From DYRB01 sp963709645 (lineage in GTDB: Bacteria > Pseudomonadota > Gammaproteobacteria > Chromatiales > Chromatiaceae): DNA of 64,000 bases. Of this stretch, positions 8,287 through 16,893 are shown in pieces. Under the pieces are notes generated by a model. That model was not told the DNA's origin. It worked only from the letters and a program-made list of their open reading frames with translations, and ran no database searches. Every line of letters begins with the position of its first letter. The stretch's first letter is position 1. Where the stretch lies: positions 1-64,000 of the forward strand of contig CAVPXP010000002.1 in the NCBI GenBank assembly GCA_963709645.1, read 5' to 3'. Position numbers and translations under genes: made by a program.

Positions 8287-9327
8287 ATGAACAGTGAATG
8301 GCAGCGCTTTATCGAGGCCCGCTCGGGCGTGATCAACGTCGGGGACCATATCCAATTCCCCGCTGCCCCGACCGAGGCCGACTGCGCCCTGATGGATCTC
8401 TCCCACCTGGGGCTCATCCGCGTGGCCGGGGCAGACGCCGAGTCTTTCCTTCAGGGTCAACTCACAAACGACGTGCGAGAAGTCTCATCGAGTCACACCC
8501 AGCTCGCCGGACACTGCAGTCCAAAAGGGCGGATGCTTGCCAACTTCCGCGTCCTGCGCCTGGATGAGACCTTCTATCTGCAACTGCCGCGCATTGCACT
8601 GCCGGCCGCGCTCCAGCGCCTGCGCATGTTCGTGCTGCGGGCCAAGGTCACCGTGGACGACGCGAGCGATGCACTCGTCTGCATCGGGTTGGCCGGGACC
8701 TGCGCGCCCGGAGCGCTGGCCCAGCAGGTCCCCGACCTCCCGGACACCGACCACGGCATGGCACGGGCGGACGGCCTCACCGTCGTCCGAGTCCCCGGGC
8801 CCAGCCCGCGCTTCGAGATTCTGGGCGCTGTGGACATCGTCGAGCCCCTTTGGGAGAGACTGGAAGCCCAGGCCACCCCCATGGGTGGCACATACTGGGC
8901 CCTACTGGACATCCGCGCGGGCGTGCCGACGGTGTATCCGGAAACCGCCGACGCCTTTGTGCCGCAGATGACCAATATGCAGCTCATTGACGGCGTGAGC
9001 TTCACCAAAGGCTGCTACACGGGGCAGGAGGTGGTGGCCCGCATGCAATACCTCGGCAAACTCAAACGCCGCATGTACCAGGCCGAGGTGCAGACCGACA
9101 CGGCCCCCAGGCCCGGGGATGCGCTGCATGCCCCCGGCAGCACCTCGGAACAGGCCACCGGGCGGGTTGTGGACGCCCGTCCGAGTGGTGACGGTCGCTA
9201 CGAGCTGCTTGCCGTCGTGGAGGTCGACGCCGCGGAGGCCGGCGAGGTCCGCCTGGGCGCAAACGGACCCGTACTCACCATCAAGGCGCCGCCCTATGGA
9301 CTCCCGTCAGGGGATGCAGCCCCATGA
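8287..9327 (+). CDS. ygfZ: Folate-binding protein YgfZ (Fe-S cluster/tRNA-modification helper)
   Basis: A 346-residue protein of the YgfZ/GcvT family. YgfZ binds tetrahydrofolate and supports assembly or repair of certain Fe-S enzymes, including MiaB. The family signature KGCYTGQEVVAR with its essential Cys is at about residues 241-252; the N-terminal GcvT-like barrel has ALMDLSHLGLIRVAGADAE and FLQGQLTNDV. ATG at 8287 is chosen because family members start close to this point; GTG at 8278 is an alternative. No clear ribosome-binding site is seen. The upstream region ends at the suspected join, so its native promoter may be missing. It overlaps the next small gene by four bases. Confidence 0.9.
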   Translation: MNSEWQRFIEARSGVINVGDHIQFPAAPTEADCALMDLSHLGLIRVAGADAESFLQGQLTNDVREVSSSHTQLAGHCSPKGRMLANFRVLRLDETFYLQLPRIALPAALQRLRMFVLRAKVTVDDASDALVCIGLAGTCAPGALAQQVPDLPDTDHGMARADGLTVVRVPGPSPRFEILGAVDIVEPLWERLEAQATPMGGTYWALLDIRAGVPTVYPETADAFVPQMTNMQLIDGVSFTKGCYTGQEVVARMQYLGKLKRRMYQAEVQTDTAPRPGDALHAPGSTSEQATGRVVDARPSGDGRYELLAVVEVDAAEAGEVRLGANGPVLTIKAPPYGLPSGDAAP

Positions 9328-9668
9328 AGTTCCCCCTGCTCCCGGTTGGCCAGCACTTCCAGTACCAGGGAGAGACGCTGGTCAAGATCGGAGCCATGAC
9401 AGCCTGCAACGAGCGCGGCGGCAACACCAGACTGATCCCGCGCTCGGCCGTGGTGGTTCCGATCACTGACCAGATAGCTCTGGCAGGGGCCTCCGCGCCC
9501 CTCGCCGCCGAGCGGGTGGATGCGGCACTTAGGGGCTTCGAGACGAAGTGGAGAGGCGTGCTGAATGACCTTGACGAGACAGTCCGCAGCCGCCTCGATC
9601 AGGCCCTGACCAGCGCCCATACCGAGTTGCGTGATGCCCTCGGGCTCGGCAGGCCGCCGAGACTCTGA
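9324..9668 (+). CDS. Conserved hypothetical protein, 114 aa, coupled to ygfZ
   Basis: ATG at 9324 overlaps the TGA of ygfZ. The first 50 residues (FPLLPVGQHFQYQGETLVKI, then GAMTACNERGGNTRLIPRSA) form a small beta-rich module that I have seen in short gammaproteobacterial hypothetical proteins; the motif is 'PVGQxFxYQGE...K...TACNE...RLIPRSAV'. The C-terminal half is helical. No enzymatic residues are evident. Function unknown; translational coupling suggests co-production with YgfZ. Confidence 0.75.
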   Translation: MKFPLLPVGQHFQYQGETLVKIGAMTACNERGGNTRLIPRSAVVVPITDQIALAGASAPLAAERVDAALRGFETKWRGVLNDLDETVRSRLDQALTSAHTELRDALGLGRPPRL

Positions 9669-9703
9669 GCCACGCCACCCGCACCGATGTCCCACGGCAA
9701 AAA

Positions 9704-10210
9704 TCAGTAGACCCAAGGGATTAGCTTAGGCACGCCCCGGGCATAGTCGACATAGTCCGGGTGGCGCTCGGTCAACCAACCCTCCTCCTTGCTCGCCTTG
9801 AAGTCGAAGAAGACGAACCCGACCACAAGCAGGGCCAGGTGGGACAGGCTTAGGCTAAAGGCGACCCAGCCGAGGGCGGCGAAGAGCTGACTGCTGTAGA
9901 GGGGGTGGCGGACGATCCTGTAGACCCCGTGGCGCACCAGCCGACTGTGGTCCACAGGGTATGGCAGCGGCGTCAGATAGTCCCGGATGTTCAGTACCCC
10001 AAGCCCGCTCAGAAGGAGAGCCACTCCGGCGCCTCCCAGGCCCAGAACCCAGCGCACCGGGGCCAGGCTGGCCGCGGTGTCCGGCGTAATCCAAGGGTTC
10101 CAGGCCGGGGCCAGGATGAAAGCGAACATCAGTACGAACTGGATGACGACCAGATATTCTCCGCGCCTGCCGGGGCGGGCCTTGCCGCCTTGGTTGGCCG
10201 TATTGCTCAT
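9704..10210 (-). CDS. Membrane methyltransferase of the isoprenylcysteine/phospholipid methyltransferase family
   Basis: A 168-residue integral membrane protein with about four hydrophobic segments (LVVIQFVLMFAFILAPAW; WVLGLGGAGVALLLSGLGVL; a paired LFAALGWVAFSLSLSHLALL region). The signature LVRHGVYRIVRHPLYSSQLF, followed by the Glu-containing EEGWLTERHPDYVDYA, matches the C-terminal SAM-binding region of ICMT/PEMT-like bacterial methyltransferases. The substrate in bacteria is usually unknown. It is transcribed against its neighbours and stands alone. Confidence 0.8.
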   Translation of the reverse strand: MSNTANQGGKARPGRRGEYLVVIQFVLMFAFILAPAWNPWITPDTAASLAPVRWVLGLGGAGVALLLSGLGVLNIRDYLTPLPYPVDHSRLVRHGVYRIVRHPLYSSQLFAALGWVAFSLSLSHLALLVVGFVFFDFKASKEEGWLTERHPDYVDYARGVPKLIPWVY

Positions 10211-10329
10211 GGCGTCTCCGCAAGGCAGGGATGACCCAGCATGCTATTTTCGGCGGCGCCCGCCAGCCAGCCGACCGACTCGACGGTACGCCAGCCGACG
10301 CGGGGCCCGGACCAGGGGAAAAGCAGAAC

Positions 10330-10770
10330 ATGCCCGAATTTCAGATCCACCCACGGCTCCTGGCCGATTGCCACCGGTTGGGCCGATTCCCGGAATCCCA
10401 CCTATTGCTCCACCGCAATGCAGCCCTGCCCTGGTTGATCCTCGTACCAGAGACGCCGGTGCTCGACCTGCTCGACCTCGAAGCCGGGCACCGTGAGCGT
10501 ATCCTGGCGGAATGCGCCCAGGTCTCGGCCTTTATCAAGGCAGACTGGGGCCTGCCCAAGGTCAACTTCGCCGCCATCGGCAACCTGGTCCCGCAACTGC
10601 ACCTACACGTCATCGGGCGGGCGCCCGGCGACGCCTGCTGGCCGGAGCCGGTCTGGGGGCACCTCCCGCCGGGTCCAGGCTACGGGCAGACGCGGCTACG
10701 GGAGATCCTGGCCGGGTTGGTCCGGCGCTGCGCCATCGAGCCGGCGGATCCGGCCCCTTCGGCCGCTTGA
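10330..10770 (+). CDS. HIT domain protein (nucleotide hydrolase/transferase family)
   Basis: A 146-residue protein starting at ATG 10330 (an upstream in-frame ATG at 10231 would add 33 residues lacking family character). The histidine triad is at residues 89-97, PQLHLHVIGR, with Gln replacing the first His, as is common in a proteobacterial HIT subgroup. Other family features are FPESHLLLHRNAALPWLILV and KVNFAAIGNLV. HIT enzymes act on the alpha-phosphate of nucleotide derivatives such as diadenosine polyphosphates or adenylated amines. The exact substrate is not predictable. Confidence 0.85.
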   Translation: MPEFQIHPRLLADCHRLGRFPESHLLLHRNAALPWLILVPETPVLDLLDLEAGHRERILAECAQVSAFIKADWGLPKVNFAAIGNLVPQLHLHVIGRAPGDACWPEPVWGHLPPGPGYGQTRLREILAGLVRRCAIEPADPAPSAA

Positions 10771-10897
10771 GGGCCAACTGCCCCCGGGCCCAGGCCCCAG
10801 CGGTCCGAGATCGAAATGGGGGCATTGGGTATACTGCCGGCTTCCCGTTACGCTGGCGCCCAACGCAGCCCCGACCGCCCCCGGAGACGCGCCCGAT

Positions 10898-11092
10898 ATG
10901 ACTCGTAAAGGCTTAGTAACCCTGTTGATCCTGACCCTTGTGGTGGGCGTTGCCGCCTGGTCCAAGCTGCGCTTCGTCGGGCGGGAAGGTTACCACGACC
11001 CGCAACGCTGGCGCGTTGAGGACTACCCGGGAACCCAAGACACTCAGACCGCCAGCGCAAGCGGCCAGGGGCGGCGCGCAGCCGGCGGCTGA
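10898..11092 (+). CDS. Small single-span membrane protein upstream of lemA, 64 aa
   Basis: ATG at 10898 (GCCCGATATGACTCGTAAAG). Residues 5-21 (GLVTLLILTLVVGVAAW) form one transmembrane segment after a basic N-terminus, followed by a polar tail of about 40 residues. No family is recognised. It lies 52 bases upstream of lemA in the same direction, so it may share a transcript with the lemA-M48 pair. No strong ribosome-binding site; moderate confidence that it is translated. Confidence 0.55.
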   Translation: MTRKGLVTLLILTLVVGVAAWSKLRFVGREGYHDPQRWRVEDYPGTQDTQTASASGQGRRAAGG

Positions 11093-11144
11093 GCCCCCCC
11101 GAGGGTCCGCAAGGGCCCGGCACCATCCAGTGGAGATCACCCCC

Positions 11145-11729
11145 ATGTCCTGGGTCCTTCTAGCCGCCGGCATCGGCAGCGTCCTGTACCTGATTTCGCT
11201 CTACAACACCTTAGTGACGCGGCGCAACCGCTATCGCAACGGATTCGCCCAGATCGACGTCCAGCTCACCCGCCGTCACGACCTGATCCCGAACCTGGTG
11301 GAAGTGGCCAAGACCTACCTCAAGCACGAGCGCGAGACTCTTGAGGCGGTCACAGCGGCCCGCAGCACCGCGGTGAGCGAGCTGCGGACTGCAGCCCGCG
11401 ATCCGGGATCGGCCACGGCCATGCGCCAGCTCGGCGCGGCGGAGCAGGGCCTCACGGGGGCATTGGGCCGGCTGCTGGCCCTGAGTGAGGCCTACCCGGA
11501 CCTCAAGGCAGACGCGACCATGATGCAGCTCTCGGAGGAATTGACCAGCACGGAGAATAAGGTTGCCTTCGCCCGTCAGGCATTCAACGATGCCATCATG
11601 GATTACAACACCCTGCGCGAGTCCTTCCCGGCCAATCTGATCGCTGGGCGCTACGGCTTTCAGGAAGCGGAGTTGCTCGAGATCGGCGATACGGCCATGC
11701 GTCAGGCTCCCAAAGTTAGCCTCGGCTGA
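11145..11729 (+). CDS. lemA: LemA family protein
   Basis: A 194-residue protein with an N-terminal transmembrane segment (WVLLAAGIGSVLYLISLYN) and a long helical periplasmic or cytosolic domain. LemA signatures are present: LYNTLVTRRNRYRNGFAQID, VQLTRRHDLIPNLVEVAKTY, and C-terminal YNTLRESFPANLIAGRYGF. LemA proteins form antiparallel helical bundles of unclear function and are very often paired with M48 peptidases, as here (40 bases apart). ATG at 11145 is the first codon consistent with the family; upstream codons in frame belong to no recognisable domain. Confidence 0.92.
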   Translation: MSWVLLAAGIGSVLYLISLYNTLVTRRNRYRNGFAQIDVQLTRRHDLIPNLVEVAKTYLKHERETLEAVTAARSTAVSELRTAARDPGSATAMRQLGAAEQGLTGALGRLLALSEAYPDLKADATMMQLSEELTSTENKVAFARQAFNDAIMDYNTLRESFPANLIAGRYGFQEAELLEIGDTAMRQAPKVSLG

Positions 11730-11768
11730 CGCACCCCGCTAAACGCCCCTCAGTCGCCGTCTCCGGCC

Positions 11769-13730
11769 ATGCGATTCTTCGAGCACCAGGAGCGCGCGCG
11801 GCTCCGTACCCGCGGCCTGGTGGTGGTCTTCGCTCTGGCGGTGGCGGCCGTCGTTGCCGCCGTGGACGCCCTCGTCCTTGCCCTGGCGGCCCTTGACCAG
11901 GGTCCATTTAATCTCCTGCTATCGGCACAGAAGGTTGGGACACTGCCGGGCAACCTCCAGGTCCTGGCCTGGACCAGCGCCCTGACCCTCGCCTTCATCG
12001 GCGTGGCGGCCCTGATGCGGACCGCAAGGCTTAGCGCCGGCGGGAGCCAAGTGGCTCGCGAGCTCGGCGGGGTGGAAGTTGACGCGGACCCGGCCGACCC
12101 CCTGCGCCGGCGCCTGCGCAATCTAGTAGAGGAGATGGCCCTGGCCGCGGGCGTGCCAGTTCCGGAGATCTTTGTGCTGGAGCGAGAGGCCGGGATCAAT
12201 GCCCTAGCCGCAGGGTACACGCCGGCGGACGCGGCGGTGGCGGTCACCCGAGGGGCGTTGGAAAAGCTCGACCGCGACCAACTCCAGGGCGTAGTCGCTC
12301 ACGAGCTGAGCCACATCGTCAACGGCGACACCCGCATCGACATCCGGCTGATGGGCGCCCTGTTCGGCATCCTGGCGATCTCCCTCATCGGTCGGCGCCT
12401 GTCGGGGGCGGGGGCCCGCACCGGACGCCCCGGCGCTGCGGTCCTCATTGGCTGGGCCCTGCGTCTCATCGGCGCGCTCGGCCTCCTGGCCGGGCGTCTG
12501 GTCAAAGCCGCCCTGGCCCGCCAACGCGAATACCTGGCAGACGCCTCGGCGGTCCAGTTCACCCGCAACCCTGAGGGCATCGCCGGAGCACTACGGCGCA
12601 TCGCCGTGGAGCCCTCCGGCTCGCTGCTCTCCGTCGATACCGAGGAGGTGAGCCATATGACCTTCGGGGAGGGGACACGCACCCGGCTGCTTTCCTCTCA
12701 CCCACCCCTGGAGGAGCGCCTCCGGCGCATCGACCCGCGCTTCCACCCCGCGCAGCTCAAGGCCCTGGCAAAGCGGCTCCAGTCGGTCCAGGCGAACTCG
12801 GCTCCAAAGGCCGACATCACAGCCCCCACGACCCCGACACCCGCACCGACCAGGGCAGCGCCCCCAGGCGATACCGAAACGCTGGACGCCGCAGACCTGC
12901 TGGCCACCATCGGGGACCCGGGGCAGGCGGCGCTTGTCTCCGCTGCCCTGGTGGTCGAGTCCCTGCCCGGCGGGTTGCTCGCGGCGGCCCGGTCGCCCGA
13001 GTGGGCACCGTCGCTCTTGTGCCTACTGCTCCTCGCCCCAGATACAGAGATGCGGGAACGCCAGGCACTGATTGTCGCCCGCGGCCTGGGTGCGGAGGCG
13101 GAGCGGCGCCTCGGCCACCTGGCCGCCGAGCACCCGCACCCCGCACCGCGTCAGCGCCTCCCGCTGGCCGAGATCGCCTTCCCCGCGCTAAAGCGCCGGC
13201 CCCGCGAGGATCTGATACGCCTCGACCGCACCATCGAGATCCTGGTCCAGGCCGACGGCCAAGTGGATGTCTTCGAATATGCGCTGGCCCGGATGCTGCG
13301 CGTCCAGATCGCGGACGCCCTAGCGCCGGAGCGGGTGCGGCTGGCGGGCCGCCTGAACCTGTCCAAACTCGAAACTGATGCACGCGCCCTGATCCTGGCC
13401 CTGGCGGAGGTCGGCCATGCAGACGACGCATCCGCACGAGCGGCCGAGGCCGCGGGGTTGGCCCAGGCGGGTTGGGCGTCGTCCTCGGGCCCGCGCCTGC
13501 GCGAGACCTGGCGCGAGGCATTCGACCGAGTCCTGACACCGCTCGACAGCCTGCGGCCCAGGGCCAAGGGGTCTCTGGTCGCTGCGCTGCTGGCCACCGT
13601 GACTTGGGACCACCGCGTGACCGTCGCCGAGGCCGAAGCCCTGCGCGCCATTTGCGCTGTACTGCACGTCCCGCTGCCCATGCCCGCGCTCCCCGCGAGG
13701 CCCACTGGCGATCCCGGACTCCACCACTGA
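11769..13730 (+). CDS. M48 family membrane metallopeptidase with C-terminal extension
   Basis: A 653-residue HtpX-related zinc protease. Two N-terminal transmembrane segments (VVVFALAVAAVVAAVDALVL and LTLAFIGVAALM) precede the catalytic domain with VVAHELSHIVNGDTRID: the HELSH zinc motif is at residues 178-182 and the third ligand is the Glu of RQREYLADA, about residue 254. Two more hydrophobic segments lie between them. After about residue 350 a Pro/Thr/Ala linker leads to a 300-residue helical extension (LIRLDRTIEILVQADGQVDV and following) found in the M48 proteins that partner LemA, not in HtpX. Likely role: membrane protein quality control with LemA. Confidence 0.9.
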   Translation: MRFFEHQERARLRTRGLVVVFALAVAAVVAAVDALVLALAALDQGPFNLLLSAQKVGTLPGNLQVLAWTSALTLAFIGVAALMRTARLSAGGSQVARELGGVEVDADPADPLRRRLRNLVEEMALAAGVPVPEIFVLEREAGINALAAGYTPADAAVAVTRGALEKLDRDQLQGVVAHELSHIVNGDTRIDIRLMGALFGILAISLIGRRLSGAGARTGRPGAAVLIGWALRLIGALGLLAGRLVKAALARQREYLADASAVQFTRNPEGIAGALRRIAVEPSGSLLSVDTEEVSHMTFGEGTRTRLLSSHPPLEERLRRIDPRFHPAQLKALAKRLQSVQANSAPKADITAPTTPTPAPTRAAPPGDTETLDAADLLATIGDPGQAALVSAALVVESLPGGLLAAARSPEWAPSLLCLLLLAPDTEMRERQALIVARGLGAEAERRLGHLAAEHPHPAPRQRLPLAEIAFPALKRRPREDLIRLDRTIEILVQADGQVDVFEYALARMLRVQIADALAPERVRLAGRLNLSKLETDARALILALAEVGHADDASARAAEAAGLAQAGWASSSGPRLRETWREAFDRVLTPLDSLRPRAKGSLVAALLATVTWDHRVTVAEAEALRAICAVLHVPLPMPALPARPTGDPGLHH

Positions 13731-13827
13731 CACGGCCGTAGGCAAGGGCTTTCCAGTCACGCGCCGCCTTCTGGTACATTGTCGCCCCTGAAGCCGCTCC
13801 CTCCCGACAACCTCGTCCCGAACCACC

Positions 13828-15063
13828 ATGACAGACCACGAAGACTTCGAAGCCCTCCTCGGCCAGTTCGAGCGCGCTCATGCGACCAAGACCAAGCGCC
13901 CGCCCCAGGTGGGCGATCTGGTCCACGGCACCGTGGCCTCCATCGAGCGCGAGCACGTCTATGTCAACCTCGGCATCAAGTCCGACGCCATCATCGACAT
14001 CCAGGACGTCACGGATGCGGACGGCAACATCAGTCTGAAGGTGGGCGACCCGGTGGACATGGCGATCAGCGCGATCGACGCCGACAGCGGCACCCTGCTC
14101 CTGGGCAGCAAGCACGGGCGGCGCATGCACGGGGCGGCCGGGCTGGAGCAGGCCTACGACCAACACCTCCCCGTGGAAGGGCACGTCACCGGGGTCACCA
14201 AGGGCGGCGTGGAAGTGGAGATTGCCGGGGTGCGGGCCTTCTGCCCCGCGTCCCAGGTCTCGCTGCAGTTTGTCGAGGACCTGTCGACCTACATCGGCCA
14301 ACGCCTGGCCTTCCGCATCACCAAGTTCGAGGGGGGCAAGCACCCCAACCTGGTAGTCTCCCGCCGCGAGCTGCTGGAAGAGGAGCGCAAGGCGAAGGCG
14401 GCGGAGCTGCGCGCCCAGGTGGTTCCGGGTGCCGTCCTGCCCGGGACTGTGACCTCGCTCCAGCCCTACGGTGCCTTCGTTGATCTGGGCGGGGTGGAGG
14501 GCATGGTCCACATCAGCGAGCTGGCCTTCGAGCGGGTCCGCCACCCCAGCGACCTGCTGAGCGTCGGCCAGCAGGTAGAGGTGGCCGTGCTGCGGGTGGA
14601 CCAGACGGACAACCCCAAGCACCCGGAGAAGATCGCCCTGTCGCTCCGCGCCCTGGCCAAGAACCCCTGGACGGATGCGGACCAGCAGTTTCCGGTGGGG
14701 ACGACAGTCAAGGGCCGGGTGACCCGGGTGCAGCCCTTCGGGGCCTTCGTCGAGCTGGTCCCCGGGCTGGAGGGCATGGTCCACATCAGCGAGCTCGGCG
14801 CCGGGCGGCGGGTCACCCACCCCAACGAGGTCCTCAACGCCGGCGACGAGGTAGAGGCGACGGTGCTGAGCGTCGATCTGGAAAAGCGCCGCATCGGGCT
14901 ATCCCTGGACCCGGCGCGCCAGGGCGCGGCCGAGCCCGGCCCGCAGGCCGCGGACTACGCCAAGCCCAGCCAGGGGATGGGGACCCTGGGCGACCTGCTG
15001 CGGCAGAGTCTCGACCAGGCCGGCGGGCAGGGTCAGTCGCAAGGGAAGGGCAAGAGGCGCTAG
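13828..15063 (+). CDS. S1 RNA-binding domain protein with four S1 repeats
   Basis: A 411-residue protein with four S1 motifs at about residues 28-95, 112-180, 195-267 and 290-362. The last two are the best preserved and nearly parallel (GTVTSLQPYGAFVDLGGVEG and GRVTRVQPFGAFVELVPGLE, each followed by MVHISEL). It is shorter than ribosomal protein S1 (about 557 aa, six repeats), so it is a separate S1-type protein. These are thought to bind RNA or ribosomes; the specific function is unknown. The C-terminus is a low-complexity Gln/Gly/Lys tail. Confidence 0.85.
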   Translation: MTDHEDFEALLGQFERAHATKTKRPPQVGDLVHGTVASIEREHVYVNLGIKSDAIIDIQDVTDADGNISLKVGDPVDMAISAIDADSGTLLLGSKHGRRMHGAAGLEQAYDQHLPVEGHVTGVTKGGVEVEIAGVRAFCPASQVSLQFVEDLSTYIGQRLAFRITKFEGGKHPNLVVSRRELLEEERKAKAAELRAQVVPGAVLPGTVTSLQPYGAFVDLGGVEGMVHISELAFERVRHPSDLLSVGQQVEVAVLRVDQTDNPKHPEKIALSLRALAKNPWTDADQQFPVGTTVKGRVTRVQPFGAFVELVPGLEGMVHISELGAGRRVTHPNEVLNAGDEVEATVLSVDLEKRRIGLSLDPARQGAAEPGPQAADYAKPSQGMGTLGDLLRQSLDQAGGQGQSQGKGKRR

Positions 15064-15169
15064 CGGTCGCAGCCGGCATAATACAAGGCCACCGGTAGGG
15101 TGAAGCCAACCTGCCCGCTTTCGCGCTAACCTATGAGGCCGAACAACAACCCCGAAGGAGGGGAGCACC

Positions 15170-15892
15170 ATGGGAAGAGTGGCACTGGTTACCGGGGGCA
15201 CCCGGGGCATCGGCGAGGCGATCTGCCTCGCACTCAAGGGCGCGGGTTACACCGTCGTCGCCAACTACGCCGGCAACGACCAGGCGGCGCAAGCCTTTTC
15301 CGCGCGCGCGGACATTGCCGTCAAGAAATTTGATGTGGGTGATTTCGCCGCGGTCGCCGCCGGAATCGCGGAGATCGATCAGGAGCACGGCCCGGTGGAG
15401 GTGCTGGTGAACAACGCGGGCATCACCCGCGACGGAACCCTGCACAAGATGACCTTCGAGCAGTGGAACCAGGTCATCCAGACCAACCTGTCCTCCTGCT
15501 TCAACACCTGCCGGGCAGTGATCGACGGGATGCGCTCACGTGGCTTCGGGCGCGTCGTCAACATCGGGTCCATCAACGGCCAAGCCGGGCAGTACGGCCA
15601 GGTCAACTATGCGGCGGCCAAGTCCGGTATCCACGGCTTCACCAAGGCCCTGGCTCAGGAGGGCGCCGGCCGGGGAATCACCGTGAATGCCGTCGCCCCG
15701 GGCTATGTGGACACCGACATGGTGCGCGCCGTGCCACCCGACGTTCTCGCCAAGATTGTCGCCAGGATCCCCGTGGGGCGTCTAGGCAAACCCGAGGATA
15801 TCGCCCGGGCCGTACTCTTTCTGGTCGCCGAGGAGGCGGGATTCATCACCGGTGCGACCCTCTCGGTAAACGGCGGTCAGCACATGTACTGA
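15170..15892 (+). CDS. phaB: Acetoacetyl-CoA reductase
   Basis: A 240-residue short-chain dehydrogenase. ALVTGGTRGIGEAI is the NADPH-binding glycine motif; NNAGITRDG, NIGSINGQAGQYGQVNYAAAKSG supply catalytic Ser, Tyr and Lys; the C-terminus NGGQHMY is typical of PhaB. PhaB reduces acetoacetyl-CoA to (R)-3-hydroxybutyryl-CoA for polyhydroxyalkanoate synthesis. A strong AAGGAGGGG site precedes the ATG. phaA and phaC are not nearby, so partner genes must lie elsewhere. FabG is the main alternative, but GITRDGTLHKM and the C-terminal sequence favour PhaB. Confidence 0.88.
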   Translation: MGRVALVTGGTRGIGEAICLALKGAGYTVVANYAGNDQAAQAFSARADIAVKKFDVGDFAAVAAGIAEIDQEHGPVEVLVNNAGITRDGTLHKMTFEQWNQVIQTNLSSCFNTCRAVIDGMRSRGFGRVVNIGSINGQAGQYGQVNYAAAKSGIHGFTKALAQEGAGRGITVNAVAPGYVDTDMVRAVPPDVLAKIVARIPVGRLGKPEDIARAVLFLVAEEAGFITGATLSVNGGQHMY

Positions 15893-16120
15893 GACCTAAG
15901 CGGCGCGCGGCCGGGACCGATGAACCGTCCCGGCCCGCCTGCCCTGACCTCGGGCCATCGCCATGGCCCGAAGGTCCCATCCGGGACCTTGTCGCTGCGC
16001 CTCACGACAAGCCCCGCCGCCCCGAAAGGTACCGCGCCCCACCGCCGTTCGAAGCGGTCGCCCAGCCCGGCAGCCGAGACCCGGCACGCACCCACGCCAG
16101 GCCCCGAGCAATACTCAATA

Positions 16121-16195
16121 TTGTCAACATACGTGGCTTGACATAGCCACCTATTCGGCTATTGTTGGCATCTATGCCAAAAAGTGTTGACACAA
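16121..16195 (+). promoter_or_regulatory. Promoter and palindromic operator region of the propionate operon
   Basis: TTGACA at 16138-16143 and TATTGT at 16160-16165 (16-base spacer) fit a sigma-70 promoter. Around it are three symmetric elements: TTGTCAACA at 16121-16129, the perfect palindrome TTGGCATCTATGCCAA at 16165-16180 over the expected start of transcription, and TGTTGACACAA at 16185-16195, which is the inverted partner of the first. TTGT...ACA words are typical of operators of FCD-type GntR regulators, and the gene directly downstream encodes one. Autoregulation is therefore inferred. Confidence 0.6.
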
Positions 16196-16893
16196 TGGCC
16201 GCGACGGCGGAGCTTCCCTCCACCATCGCCGACCGCGTATTTGACCAGGTCCGCCAGTCCATCGTAGCTGGCGAAATCCCCCCGGGGAGCAAGATCAGCG
16301 AGCCCGCCCTGGCCGCGCGCCTGGGGATCAGCCGTGGCCCCCTGCGGGAGGCACTGCGGCGCCTGGAAGCGTCGAACCTGGTGGATCGTCGGGCCAACCA
16401 GGGCGCCCGAGTCATCACCCTCTCAGGCGCCCAGTTGCTGGAGATCTACGAGGTCCGCGAGGCCCTGGAGGGCATGGCGGCCCGCCTGGCCGCTGCGAAC
16501 ATGAGGCCGGAGGAGGTCGGCGACCTACGTGCCCTCTTGGAACGCCACCGGGCCCAGGTGGCCACGGACGGCGGCCTCGCCTACTACCAGGGTGAAGGCG
16601 ATCTGGACTTCCACTACCGTGTCGTCCTGGGCAGCCGCAACCGCCGCCTCATCGGCCTCCTGTGCAACGACCTTTACCACCTGGTGCGGATGTACCGCTT
16701 CCAGTTCGGCATGTCCGGAATCCGGGCGGTAGCGGCCCTGCGCGAGCACGACCTGACGGTGGATGCCATCGCCGACGGCGACGGCGAGATGGCCGAGTGC
16801 CTCATGCGCCGCCACATCCGCGCCTCTCGGCTCCATGTCGAGCGGCGTCTGGCCCAGGGGCCCCTTCAACCCCGAACCGAGAGACCGACATGA
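16174..16893 (+). CDS. GntR family (FCD subgroup) regulator, probably of the 2-methylcitrate cycle
   Basis: About 239 residues from ATG 16174; ATG 16195 is an equally plausible start and would fit better with transcription starting near 16172. The N-terminal winged helix reads IADRVFDQVRQSIVAGEIPP, PALAARLGISRGPLREALRR; the C-terminal FCD ligand domain has EVREALEGMAARLAAANM, the metal-ligand Asp/His in DLDFHYRVV and CNDLYHLVRMY, and a final RRHIRASRLHVE. Its TGA overlaps the ATG of prpB, so it is the first gene of the prp operon. By context it should sense a propionate-pathway intermediate such as methylcitrate. Confidence 0.88.
   Translation: MPKSVDTMAATAELPSTIADRVFDQVRQSIVAGEIPPGSKISEPALAARLGISRGPLREALRRLEASNLVDRRANQGARVITLSGAQLLEIYEVREALEGMAARLAAANMRPEEVGDLRALLERHRAQVATDGGLAYYQGEGDLDFHYRVVLGSRNRRLIGLLCNDLYHLVRMYRFQFGMSGIRAVAALREHDLTVDAIADGDGEMAECLMRRHIRASRLHVERRLAQGPLQPRTERPT

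Noticed and set aside
12817..14820. 667-codon minus-strand open frame.
   Set aside because: It lies opposite the M48 and S1 genes and is a product of GC-rich codon bias; it has no domain and no start signal.
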